From Candidatus Delongbacteria bacterium (GTDB taxonomy: Bacteria; Delongbacteria; UBA4055): 22,655 nt of DNA. Below, in pieces: positions 15,784 to 22,655 of this stretch. Each line of letters begins with the position of its first letter. The first letter of the stretch is position 1. A program made the translations under genes and the position numbers. Location of the stretch: positions 1 to 22,655 of the forward strand of contig JAQICF010000153.1 of assembly GCA_027858795.1 (NCBI GenBank). The letters are read 5' to 3'. Below the pieces are notes generated by a model. The model searched no databases. It saw only the letters and a program-made list of their open reading frames with translations, and was not told the origin of the DNA.

Positions 15784-18700
15784 CTATTTTCTTTTTGGTA
15801 ATTTTGGTAATGACAAATTTGGTCTTTTATCAAATTTAGGTCTTTTTACTGGATTCTTCTTCAGTTCATCAAGAACAACATCTAATGCAGTATCGAGTTG
15901 AGGATCTTTACCTTTAGCATAATCCTGTGGTTTGATATCCACTTCTATATCGGGATCTGTTCCATAATTCTCAACTCCCCACTGAACATCTTTGAACCAG
16001 AATGAATATTCAGGTTGAGTTGTACCAGAACCATCAGCTAAAGAATATTGACCATTAATACCTATTACTCCACCCCAAGTTCTTTTACCAATAAGTTTTC
16101 CTAGTTTCATCATTTTAAATGAATGGCTAAATATATCACCATCAGAACCTGCAAGCTCGTTTGTAAGAGCAACAATAGGACCTTCTACCGCATGAGCAGG
16201 ATAAGTTTCAGCATCTTTACTCCATCTGATTGTATCATAGCCAATAACCTTTCTATTCAATTTTTCAAGAAGCAACTGAGAAACATATCCACCACCATTA
16301 TATCTCACATCAACTATCATTGAATCATATTGACACTCTGATAAATACAATCTGTGGAATTCAGCAAAGCCATGATTCCCCATATCGGGAATATGAATAT
16401 ATCCCGTTTTCCCCTTACTTTTCTTGTGAACATACTCTCTATTAGTTTCAACCCAATTTCTATACATCAAAAACATTTCAAAACCTAATGTATTCACTAC
16501 TACATCTTTTTTATTCTTCTTACCTTTCTTGATAATTGTAAGAGTGATGTCTTGATTAGGAAAGTTAACAAGTAGTTCTCTAGGATGAGTATTTTTATCA
16601 ACTTTTGAGCCATTTACAGCTATCAGTTTATCTCCATTTTCTATATTTACACCTGGTCTTATTAGAGGTGAACACTCATTTTTGTTACTTGCATCACCAT
16701 AAAGGATATTTTCAAAAGTATAATATTTCCCATCTTTAGTAAGCTTATAACCACAACCTAATTTTCCCATTGGATAGGTTCTGTGTTTCCTATAGTCTCC
16801 ACCCCATTCATAGCAATGTGATGTTCCTAATTCTCCCTGCATTTCCCATATTAAATCAGAGAACTCTCCCCTACTTCCTAATCTTTCAAGTAACGGATAG
16901 TAACGATCATATACTTTCACCCAATCAATTTTACTCATGTCTGCTGTCCAGAAATGCTCTCTCTGAAGCATCCAGGCTTCTCGATACATCTGCTTCCACT
17001 CTTCTCTTGGAATTATGCCTATCTTAATCCTGGATATATCGATTTCTCCACCTTCAAGAGAAATTTTATTCTTAACTTTATCATCTGGTTTTACACCTGC
17101 TTTCAGAACAGATATTTCACTACCTTTTACTACTATCATTGATTTCTTATCAAGGCTTAGCTTAAAATGATTAATACCTTCAAGGATTACTTCTTCTTTT
17201 TGTTTATCAAGATCGTAAGATTTCAAAGTAACTGTTCTTTTTTTATCTTCTTCATTGAACTTTGGATTGTATTCGGCATAAAGAATACTTCTTTCAAAAG
17301 TTTGCAATGAACTAAAATTACTTGTACTGATCGGGAATTCAATAATCCTTCTTTCAATTCCATCAAAATCTATCTTTACTTCAATTTCATTCTTCTTATC
17401 ATCTTTTTTATCTTGCTTACCTTTTTTATCATCTTTCTTATCTTCATCCTCTCCATTTTCTCCACCTGGAGATTTCGGATCAAGAATAAATGGAGATTTA
17501 GTTTCTTTTAGCAATGGAAGTGCATAGATCTTAGAAGCTTTAACAAAAGCCAGTTCAAAATGAACTGCATCGTTCACTGGATTGAAAGTTCTTTCACTTA
17601 TGAAGTAAATATATTTTCCATCTTCAGAAAATACTGGATTGTTATCATTACCTACAGTTTTAGTTACAACATTATTCTTTCCAGTTAAAATTTCGAGGAT
17701 TTTAATTATAGAAGTTGCAGGAGTATCTCCAAAACTATAAGTGATCCATTTAGCATCAGGACTCCAATCAACTGACCATATCATGAAGTGATCGGATTTA
17801 TCGAGAATCTTACTTTTCTTCTTGTCAAGATCTATCCAAATTATCTCATTTCTGTGATTCGTTATAACTATCTGATTATTCTTTGGTGAAGGGAAAATCC
17901 CTCTAACCCTTCCAACAGGAATATCTTCTAATAAAGTTTCCTTATTTTTTACAGGATCGACGATAAGAATTCTATCCTCGTTTTCAAATTCATCTGATAC
18001 CGTTACAAATTTCTTATTATCGAACAACCAACTAAGTTCTCTATATCTAATTCCATCTTTTTTACCTACTTGCCTAACAGGACCAGTCCAATTTGCAAAT
18101 GAAACAGCTTTTCCTCTGGCAGTAATTGCAACATGAGTACCCTTCGAACTGACATCACAACCTTCAAAATAATCTGAAGCATTAATAAACTTTCTGAGCA
18201 CTTGTGTATGAGAGCTTCTATAATCTATTTTTATTTTTTTAGGATTTTTATCACCAATGTTAAGTGAATACAGGTCCGCTCCGGCATGATATACAATAGT
18301 TTTACCATCAGTATCAGCATTTCTAACAAAATATTCATCATGGTCAGTATGCCTTTTTACATCCTTACCTTTTGTATTACTTGAATAAATGTTTGCAATA
18401 CCTTCATGATCTGATATGAAGTAAATTCTACTTCCTATCCACATTGGGGAATTCAGATTAGATTTCAAATCTTTTAAAATTGGTTTGAAAACACCATTAC
18501 CTTTTTCATCTATCCACAATTGTCCCGCAGTTCCACCTTTATATCTTTTCCACCTAGCTGAATCTTGGTTATTTCTACCTATAACAACACCTTTTTTCCC
18601 ATAACTTACTCGGTTAGCATGACCAAAAGGAAGTAATTCAGGTTCTCCACCATCTAAACCGATTTTATAGATACTTGAACCAAATGCTTGCTCAAAATTG

Positions 18701-19014
18701 CTTGCGAAAACAATAGACTTACTATCATCACTCCAAGCTAAAGGCTTAGCAAATCCTCCCAGATATGTAAGTCTTTTCTGTCCACTTCCATTAATTTCCT
18801 TAATATACAATTCTTGATAGCCTTCCTCTTCAGCTGTGTATGCCAGATATTTCCCATCTGGAGATACCTTAGGGGATGACATACTTGAAAGATTAGCTGT
18901 TATCCTTGAAGCAATTCCACCTTTCAAAGAAACCTGCCACAGATCGTCCTCACTAACAAAGATCACTAAGTCATTCTTGACTGTAGGAAACCTATAATAA
19001 CCTTGTTGTTTCAT
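15784..19014 (-). CDS. Tricorn protease homologue (S41 family)
   Basis: A 1076-aa protein, matching the roughly 1070 aa of archaeal Tricorn, with no signal peptide and therefore cytoplasmic. N-terminal WD40-like repeats (FPTVKNDLVIFVSEDDLW, then SPDGKYLAYT, DGKYIYFIS) form two beta-propellers (about 1-310 and 320-640). A helical C1 domain, a PDZ domain (about 745-835) and the S41 core follow. Catalytic residues are recognisable: Ser732-His733 in ELGTSHCYE, nucleophile Ser957 in NELAGSDGDIF, and Glu1015 in GVENYG. The family trims peptides released by larger proteases. A very Lys/Asp-rich insert at about 515-545 interrupts the second propeller. The ATG has GGAGGA upstream. It is transcribed alone, towards a shared terminator with bioY. 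Confidence 0.96.
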   Translation of the reverse strand: MKQQGYYRFPTVKNDLVIFVSEDDLWQVSLKGGIASRITANLSSMSSPKVSPDGKYLAYTAEEEGYQELYIKEINGSGQKRLTYLGGFAKPLAWSDDSKSIVFASNFEQAFGSSIYKIGLDGGEPELLPFGHANRVSYGKKGVVIGRNNQDSARWKRYKGGTAGQLWIDEKGNGVFKPILKDLKSNLNSPMWIGSRIYFISDHEGIANIYSSNTKGKDVKRHTDHDEYFVRNADTDGKTIVYHAGADLYSLNIGDKNPKKIKIDYRSSHTQVLRKFINASDYFEGCDVSSKGTHVAITARGKAVSFANWTGPVRQVGKKDGIRYRELSWLFDNKKFVTVSDEFENEDRILIVDPVKNKETLLEDIPVGRVRGIFPSPKNNQIVITNHRNEIIWIDLDKKKSKILDKSDHFMIWSVDWSPDAKWITYSFGDTPATSIIKILEILTGKNNVVTKTVGNDNNPVFSEDGKYIYFISERTFNPVNDAVHFELAFVKASKIYALPLLKETKSPFILDPKSPGGENGEDEDKKDDKKGKQDKKDDKKNEIEVKIDFDGIERRIIEFPISTSNFSSLQTFERSILYAEYNPKFNEEDKKRTVTLKSYDLDKQKEEVILEGINHFKLSLDKKSMIVVKGSEISVLKAGVKPDDKVKNKISLEGGEIDISRIKIGIIPREEWKQMYREAWMLQREHFWTADMSKIDWVKVYDRYYPLLERLGSRGEFSDLIWEMQGELGTSHCYEWGGDYRKHRTYPMGKLGCGYKLTKDGKYYTFENILYGDASNKNECSPLIRPGVNIENGDKLIAVNGSKVDKNTHPRELLVNFPNQDITLTIIKKGKKNKKDVVVNTLGFEMFLMYRNWVETNREYVHKKSKGKTGYIHIPDMGNHGFAEFHRLYLSECQYDSMIVDVRYNGGGYVSQLLLEKLNRKVIGYDTIRWSKDAETYPAHAVEGPIVALTNELAGSDGDIFSHSFKMMKLGKLIGKRTWGGVIGINGQYSLADGSGTTQPEYSFWFKDVQWGVENYGTDPDIEVDIKPQDYAKGKDPQLDTALDVVLDELKKNPVKRPKFDKRPNLSLPKLPKRK

Positions 19015-19280
19015 TACTTTTCCTCCGATTTATTAAATAAATATGTATTTTCAATGCTGCTAATAGCTTTCATCGTAAAATGAGATTATTAATATATAAC
19101 TAATTAAAGTTTAGAACAAAGAAAAAAATAATATTTTTGATTGATTTTAAAATAATATAAAAATGATTTTAAATGGAGATTTACAAGGAAGATTGGAATT
19201 TTTTGAGAAGGAGCTTAGAAATACTAAGTGACTTCGATAAAAAAACTATCTGACGCAGAAAATCAAAATTTAAAACATTT

Positions 19281-19925
19281 TTAAGTCCATTCGACATTTT
19301 CTTTGATTACCCTTGCTGGAACACCTCCAACCATGCATCCAGCAGGAACGTCATGTGTAACAACTGCACCAGCTGCAATAACAGCTCCATCTCCAATAGT
19401 AACACCATTTAATATCATTGCCCTTCTACCAATACCAACATGTTCACCTATCACAATAGGTTTTGTATTGAATTCTTCCATACCTTTTATAACATGATCA
19501 TTGGAATCACTGATCACAACGCCCTTTGAAATTGCAACATAATCACCGATCTTAATACTTCTATAACAAGTAATATCTACATCATTTGAAGCATAACCAC
19601 TTCCGATCTCGAGTTTTCCACCTTTTTTTATGTTGATATATCCACCTGTATGAAAACTGAAAATTCCATTAACCGTAAATTTGCCGGCTCTGTCAATTTT
19701 TAGAGATGAATTGTTAAAATTACTTCTTTCCCAGGCAGTACCAAGGTGTAATACTGCATTACCATTTACAATTACCTGTCCTTTTCTTGCAATACCTATT
19801 TTCATTCTAGGGTAAACAAGTATTCTCAGATTATTGAAATAACCTTGCTTGAAATTAATATAAAGTGTTTTTAAAATACTAAGTCTTTTGTAGCCAAAAA
19901 ATATACTGATCATTCTCTTGAACAT
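19281..19925 (-). CDS. Acyltransferase with left-handed beta-helix (hexapeptide repeats)
   Basis: A 214-aa cytoplasmic protein. Residues from about 80 show the hexapeptide-repeat pattern ([LIV]-G-x4): IGDYVAISKGVVISD, IGEHVGIGRRAMILNGVTIGDGAVIAAGAVVTHDVPAGCMVGGVPARVIKEN. This is the trimeric acyl-CoA or acetyl-CoA dependent transferase fold of the WbbJ/CysE-like group. The SDSNDH stretch (about 137-142) carries the likely catalytic His142. The N-terminus (about 1-75) is basic and hydrophobic. Such enzymes usually O-acetylate sugars in capsule, lipopolysaccharide or exopolysaccharide, but no glycan genes are adjacent, so the acceptor is unknown. The ribosome-binding site is weak (GAGAG). No clear terminator follows, and the 266-nt gap to the Tricorn gene shows no other feature. 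Confidence 0.88.
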   Translation of the reverse strand: MFKRMISIFFGYKRLSILKTLYINFKQGYFNNLRILVYPRMKIGIARKGQVIVNGNAVLHLGTAWERSNFNNSSLKIDRAGKFTVNGIFSFHTGGYINIKKGGKLEIGSGYASNDVDITCYRSIKIGDYVAISKGVVISDSNDHVIKGMEEFNTKPIVIGEHVGIGRRAMILNGVTIGDGAVIAAGAVVTHDVPAGCMVGGVPARVIKENVEWT

Positions 19926-19990
19926 AGGGCTCTCATCTTTTTATTATTTAGATTTCATAATATATTTGATTTAAGGCTAAATTACAATAA

Positions 19991-20021
19991 ATAAAAAAAG
20001 ACAGTTTAAAATAACTGCCTT
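19991..20021 (-). terminator. Terminator after the branched-chain aminotransferase gene
   Basis: On the minus strand AAGGCAGTT and AACTGTCTT (20021-20013 with 20006-19998) form a stem with one G-U pair, followed by a run of T. Confidence 0.88.
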
Positions 20022-20053
20022 AATATAATAATATAGACTTTTAAAAACGGGTA

Positions 20054-21073
20054 TTACACTTCAACAATCCAACCCTCAGGTGCCTCAATATCTCCAAACT
20101 GAATACCAGTAAGAGTATCGTACAATTTTCTTGTTACAGGTCCTACTTCAGTTTCGCTATGGAATATATGAAAATTACCTTTATTCTCAATTCCGCCTAT
20201 CGGAGAAATAACTGCGGCAGTACCACAAGCACCTGCTTCTTTAAACTCGTGTAATTTATCAATTTCAACATCTCTCTCTTCTGTTTTCAATCCTAAATAT
20301 TCTTTTGCAACATGTAATAAAGAATATTTTGTTATACTTGGAAGAATCGATGGTGATTGCGGAGTAACAAATGTATCATCGTGAGTAATCCCGAAGAAAT
20401 TTGCAGCTCCAACTTCCTCTATCTTAGTATGAGTTGCAGGATCAAGATAAATACAATCAGCAAAACCATTCTGAACGGCTCTTTCGTGTGGCAATAAACT
20501 TCCACCGTAATTTCCACCGACTTTTGCTGCTCCTGTACCGTTAGGTGCGGCTCTATCAAAATCAGATATTGTGAAATTTACCGGAGCTAACCCACCTTTA
20601 AAATATGCTCCAACAGGGACACAAAAAATCGAGAAAATATATTCTGGAGCAGGTCTTACACCTAGGTTGTCTCCTACACCAATTACAAAAGGTCTCAGAT
20701 ACAAACTTGCACCACTTCCGTAAGGAGGTAAATATTTCAAATTAGCTTTAACTACTTGTTTACATGCTTCAATGAATCTATCTACAGGAAATTCAGCCAT
20801 CATCACTCTTCTACAACTTTGAACCATTCTCTTAGCATTCTCTTCGGGTCTGAATAAAAGAATTCTACCATCTTTTGCAGTATAAGCTTTCATTCCTTCA
20901 AAGCAACTTTGACCATAATGGAAAACTGTCGAAGCTTCACTTATTGTAATTGTGTTATCTTCTACTAATGCTCCATCATCCCATTTTCCATCTTTCCATC
21001 TTGATATATATCTTTTATCGGTTTTCATGTATGAAAACCCTAAAGTACTCCAATCAATGTTCGCTTTTTCCAT
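20054..21073 (-). CDS. ilvE: Branched-chain amino acid aminotransferase
   Basis: A 339-aa class IV PLP aminotransferase, the length of the longer (eukaryote-like, type II) branch. It interconverts leucine, isoleucine and valine with their 2-oxo acids using 2-oxoglutarate, in the cytoplasm. Signatures are [14 protein letters not shown] (51-64), RPEENAKRM (75-83), [10 protein letters not shown] (125-134), PLP-lysine Lys184 in [25 protein letters not shown] (219-229) and the C-terminal [10 protein letters not shown]. The ATG is preceded by GAGGGA at 5 nt. It is flanked by terminators on both sides, so it is a single-gene unit. No other ilv or leu genes are in the window. Confidence 0.95.
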   Translation of the reverse strand: MEKANIDWSTLGFSYMKTDKRYISRWKDGKWDDGALVEDNTITISEASTVFHYGQSCFEGMKAYTAKDGRILLFRPEENAKRMVQSCRRVMMAEFPVDRFIEACKQVVKANLKYLPPYGSGASLYLRPFVIGVGDNLGVRPAPEYIFSIFCVPVGAYFKGGLAPVNFTISDFDRAAPNGTGAAKVGGNYGGSLLPHERAVQNGFADCIYLDPATHTKIEEVGAANFFGITHDDTFVTPQSPSILPSITKYSLLHVAKEYLGLKTEERDVEIDKLHEFKEAGACGTAAVISPIGGIENKGNFHIFHSETEVGPVTRKLYDTLTGIQFGDIEAPEGWIVEV

Positions 21074-21159
21074 TTTTCCCTCATCTATTTAATTATGTTA
21101 TTTTGAAACAAAGTGATATTTTTTTTATTACAAATCAAGATATTTTTTTACAAAAAAAT

Positions 21160-21187
21160 AAATAGAGGCGCATTCGCACCTCTATTT
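21160..21187 (-). terminator. Terminator after the racemase gene
   Basis: AAATAGAGG and CCTCTATTT (21160-21168 with 21179-21187) form a stem continued by GC/GC inside; the minus strand continues with TATTTTTTTG. It ends the racemase transcript about 50-80 nt past its stop. Confidence 0.9.
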
Positions 21188-21200
21188 ATCCAAAACTTTC

Positions 21201-21228
21201 GTAAGGGACGTAGATCTGCGTCCCCTAC
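21201..21228. repeat. REP-like palindrome in the racemase 3' region
   Basis: GTAAGGGACG (21201-21210) pairs with CGTCCCCTAC (21219-21228), and the interior TAGATCTG also folds, giving an almost fully paired 28-bp hairpin. It lies between the stop codon and the terminator. There is no T-tract, so it is not a terminator itself. Confidence 0.75.
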
Positions 21229-21238
21229 ATATATATAA

Positions 21239-21934
21239 TTACTCTTCTAGTGCCAACTTTGCAACCGCCTCTGCATGAATAACTGCAGTATCAAAGATCG
21301 GAATATCATAATGTAACTGTTTAATTGCCATGTTCAATTCCGTACAACCTAATATAACACCCTCTGCACCTCTTTCCACCATAGCGTCAATTATCTTTTT
21401 CAATTTATCCTGATCTTCCTGACTGCTTTTTCCTAATGCAAGATCTCTGAAAATCAGTTTATGAACGTAGTTTCGGTCTTCTATACCGGGAACTATTGAC
21501 CTGATATCATAATTTGTTAATAATCTATCTTTATAAAATTCCTCTTCCATAATAAATCTTGTTCCTAGGAGTCCAACTTTCTTCAGCCCTAATTTTTTAA
21601 TTTTTTCAGCTGTTGGATCGACTATATGAAATATCGGTACTTTTATTTCTTTTTGAACAGCTTTGTAAACTTTATGGCAAGTGTTTGAACTCATTATTAT
21701 AACACCCGCACCATAATCTTCTAGTTTTTTTGCTATTTCAATGAATAATTTCGTTATTTCTTTCCAGTTATCACTTTCTTGCAATTTCTCTATCTTTGTA
21801 AAATCTACAGAATGGATCATACATTCTGGCAATTTCTCACCTTGAGTAAGTATATGTGCTGTTTGATTTATAACACTATAATATTGTGATGTTGAATGCC
21901 AACTAACTCCGCCAATGATACCAATCTTTTTCAT
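21239..21934 (-). CDS. Aspartate/glutamate racemase family protein
   Basis: A 231-aa cofactor-independent racemase of the Asp/Glu/hydantoin racemase superfamily. The two catalytic cysteines are in place: Cys86 in MSSNTCHKVY and Cys197 in ILGCTELN. The start IGIIGGVSWHST is typical of the aspartate-racemase (RacD/YgeA-like) branch rather than MurI, whose motif is GDSGVGG. It would convert L- and D-aspartate or a related amino acid in the cytoplasm; the substrate cannot be set from sequence. AAGGAG lies 7 nt before the ATG. It sits between two aminotransferase genes on the same strand but is separated from both by terminators, so a shared pathway is only a possibility. Confidence 0.93.
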   Translation of the reverse strand: MKKIGIIGGVSWHSTSQYYSVINQTAHILTQGEKLPECMIHSVDFTKIEKLQESDNWKEITKLFIEIAKKLEDYGAGVIIMSSNTCHKVYKAVQKEIKVPIFHIVDPTAEKIKKLGLKKVGLLGTRFIMEEEFYKDRLLTNYDIRSIVPGIEDRNYVHKLIFRDLALGKSSQEDQDKLKKIIDAMVERGAEGVILGCTELNMAIKQLHYDIPIFDTAVIHAEAVAKLALEE

Positions 21935-22033
21935 AGGATACTCCTTAATTAAAGTAATATTTCAAAAAATCTATACTGCGTTTATCTATATATCTTAATA
22001 CTATAATATTTCTAACAAAAAAACAATGAAAAA

Positions 22034-22053
22034 AGAGCAGGATTTTCTGCTCT
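22034..22053 (-). terminator. Terminator after the PLP aminotransferase gene
   Basis: AGAGCAG and CTGCTCT (22034-22040 with 22047-22053) form the stem; the minus strand continues with TTTTT. It lies about 50 nt past the aminotransferase stop. Confidence 0.9.
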
Positions 22054-22064
22054 CGTTATAAAAA

Positions 22065-22095
22065 TGTAGAGACGTAGCAGTGCTACGTCTTTACA
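22065..22095. repeat. REP-like palindrome in the aminotransferase 3' region
   Basis: TGTAGAGACGTAGCA (22065-22079) and TGCTACGTCTTTACA (22081-22095) are 15-nt arms pairing with a single G-T wobble. It occupies the same place, between stop codon and terminator, as the palindrome at 21201. Both share the GTA(G/A)(G)GACGTAG style. Confidence 0.78.
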
Positions 22096-22103
22096 AAACA
22101 TTT

Positions 22104-22655
22104 TTACATCATTTCGGTGATGGCTTTTGCTAAACGCTTAACACCTTCAGTAATCTCTTCTTTAGTCGCAAATGAAAAATTCATTCTCATTGTATTTTTA
22201 CCACTATCATCACAATGGAAAACACTTCCAATTACAAAAGCTACATCATTTTCAACTGCCACTTTAAATAGATCCTCAGCTTCCATATGCTCAGGTAAAG
22301 TTACGAAAAGAAATAGACCCCCTTCAGGATTCGTCCAGGTTACACCTTTTGGCAAATAAGTTTCAAAGGCTTCGATCATTGCATCTTTCTTCCCTCTATA
22401 CATATCGATTATCTTTACAAGATTTGTATCGAAATAGCCTTTTTCTATATATTTAGCAGCTATCTTCTGAACGAATGAAGAGGTACATAAGTCTGTAGAT
22501 TGCTTAGACATTACGATCTTATCGATTATAGTTTCTTCACCAATTATCCAACCAATTCTAAATCCAGGTACAAATATCTTAGAAAATGTTCCAAGAAGAA
22601 GTACTTTACCATTATCTGCAAGTTGATAGATAGTTTTCTGGTGCTCACCTTCAAA
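22104..22655 (-). CDS. PLP-dependent aminotransferase, class I/II (LysN-like), 5' part missing
   Basis: The reading frame is open to the window edge, so only the C-terminal 183 residues are seen. An internal ATG at 22511 is not the start, because the PLP-lysine motif GTFSKIFVPGFRIGW lies upstream of it (Lys26 of the visible part, Arg33). Further signatures are KQSTDLCTSSFVQ, TNPEGGLFLFVTLP and NTMRMNFSF with the carboxylate-binding Arg. The pattern matches the LysN/2-aminoadipate-type fold I aminotransferases found without a DNA-binding domain, though the missing N-terminus could still carry a GntR-type helix-turn-helix. The substrate is probably 2-aminoadipate, an aromatic or a branched-chain amino acid; this is not settled by sequence. 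Confidence 0.93.
   Translation of the reverse strand, partial: FEGEHQKTIYQLADNGKVLLLGTFSKIFVPGFRIGWIIGEETIIDKIVMSKQSTDLCTSSFVQKIAAKYIEKGYFDTNLVKIIDMYRGKKDAMIEAFETYLPKGVTWTNPEGGLFLFVTLPEHMEAEDLFKVAVENDVAFVIGSVFHCDDSGKNTMRMNFSFATKEEITEGVKRLAKAITEMM

Noticed and set aside
19163..19231. A 22-codon + strand ORF (MILNGDLQ...) in the gap between the Tricorn and acyltransferase genes
   Set aside because: It is very short, has no ribosome-binding site or recognised domain, and lies in AT-rich sequence where such ORFs arise by chance.
22104..22511. Treating the aminotransferase as a 135-aa complete gene starting at 22511
   Set aside because: The frame stays open to the window edge and encodes the PLP-lysine motif upstream of that ATG, so the gene is partial and not short.
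1..22655. CRISPR array, tRNA or rRNA genes, prophage or toxin-antitoxin modules
   Set aside because: No direct-repeat/spacer pattern, cloverleaf-like sequence or related coding region was recognised in any gap between genes.

Overview
The window (22.7 kb, AT-rich, about 90% coding) looks like a chromosomal piece of a bacterium from the FCB group. Evidence for this: a gingipain-type (C25) peptidase, 'choice-of-anchor' and FN3-type C-terminal modules, a Tricorn-type protease with the Lys/Asp-rich insert, and a fused MFS/spermidine-synthase protein. Strong Shine-Dalgarno sequences (GGAGG, AGGGG) before almost every gene and a textbook TTGACA/TATATT promoter argue against a typical Bacteroidota member. 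Candidatus Delongbacteria or Cloacimonadota-like lineages would fit, but that placement is inference. No tRNA, rRNA, CRISPR array or intact mobile element was seen.

Layout: (1) 31-234, a cold-shock protein on +, convergent with the next unit and sharing a terminator with it. (2) 313-14143, a secreted-protease island. On the minus strand lie an M14 carboxypeptidase (806 aa), an S8 subtilase (1247 aa), a C25 gingipain-like cysteine peptidase (1436 aa) and a membrane-embedded spermidine-synthase-like protein (832 aa) 17 nt behind the C25 gene. A MarR-type regulator sits on + between the M14 and S8 genes. All three peptidases have unrelated catalytic domains but end in the same cassette: ASH/HYDIN-like (choice-of-anchor D), MAM-like choice-of-anchor J, then a terminal FN3-like domain. 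S8 and C25 also share a nidogen-like domain and a BACON-like domain in front of it. (3) 14246-15679, a rhamnulose-phosphate-aldolase-like gene and a divergent bioY, with a 25-bp inverted repeat between their promoters. (4) 15784-19014, a cytoplasmic Tricorn protease homologue. (5) 19281-22655, mostly amino-acid metabolism, all on minus: a hexapeptide acyltransferase, a branched-chain aminotransferase, an Asp/Glu-racemase family protein, and a PLP aminotransferase that runs off the right edge. The last three have their own terminators.

The most interesting feature is the MarR/S8 intergenic region (10966-11249). It carries three copies of a palindrome, AGTTTTAyrTAAAACT. One fills the spacer of the marR promoter, and two in tandem lie at the putative subtilase promoter. 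The marR promoter geometry places transcription start at the A of ATG, so the mRNA should be leaderless. Together this predicts an autoregulated switch that represses a secreted subtilase. Proteins secreted by the three peptidase genes would degrade external protein, and Tricorn would process the resulting peptides in the cytoplasm. That link is functional inference only.
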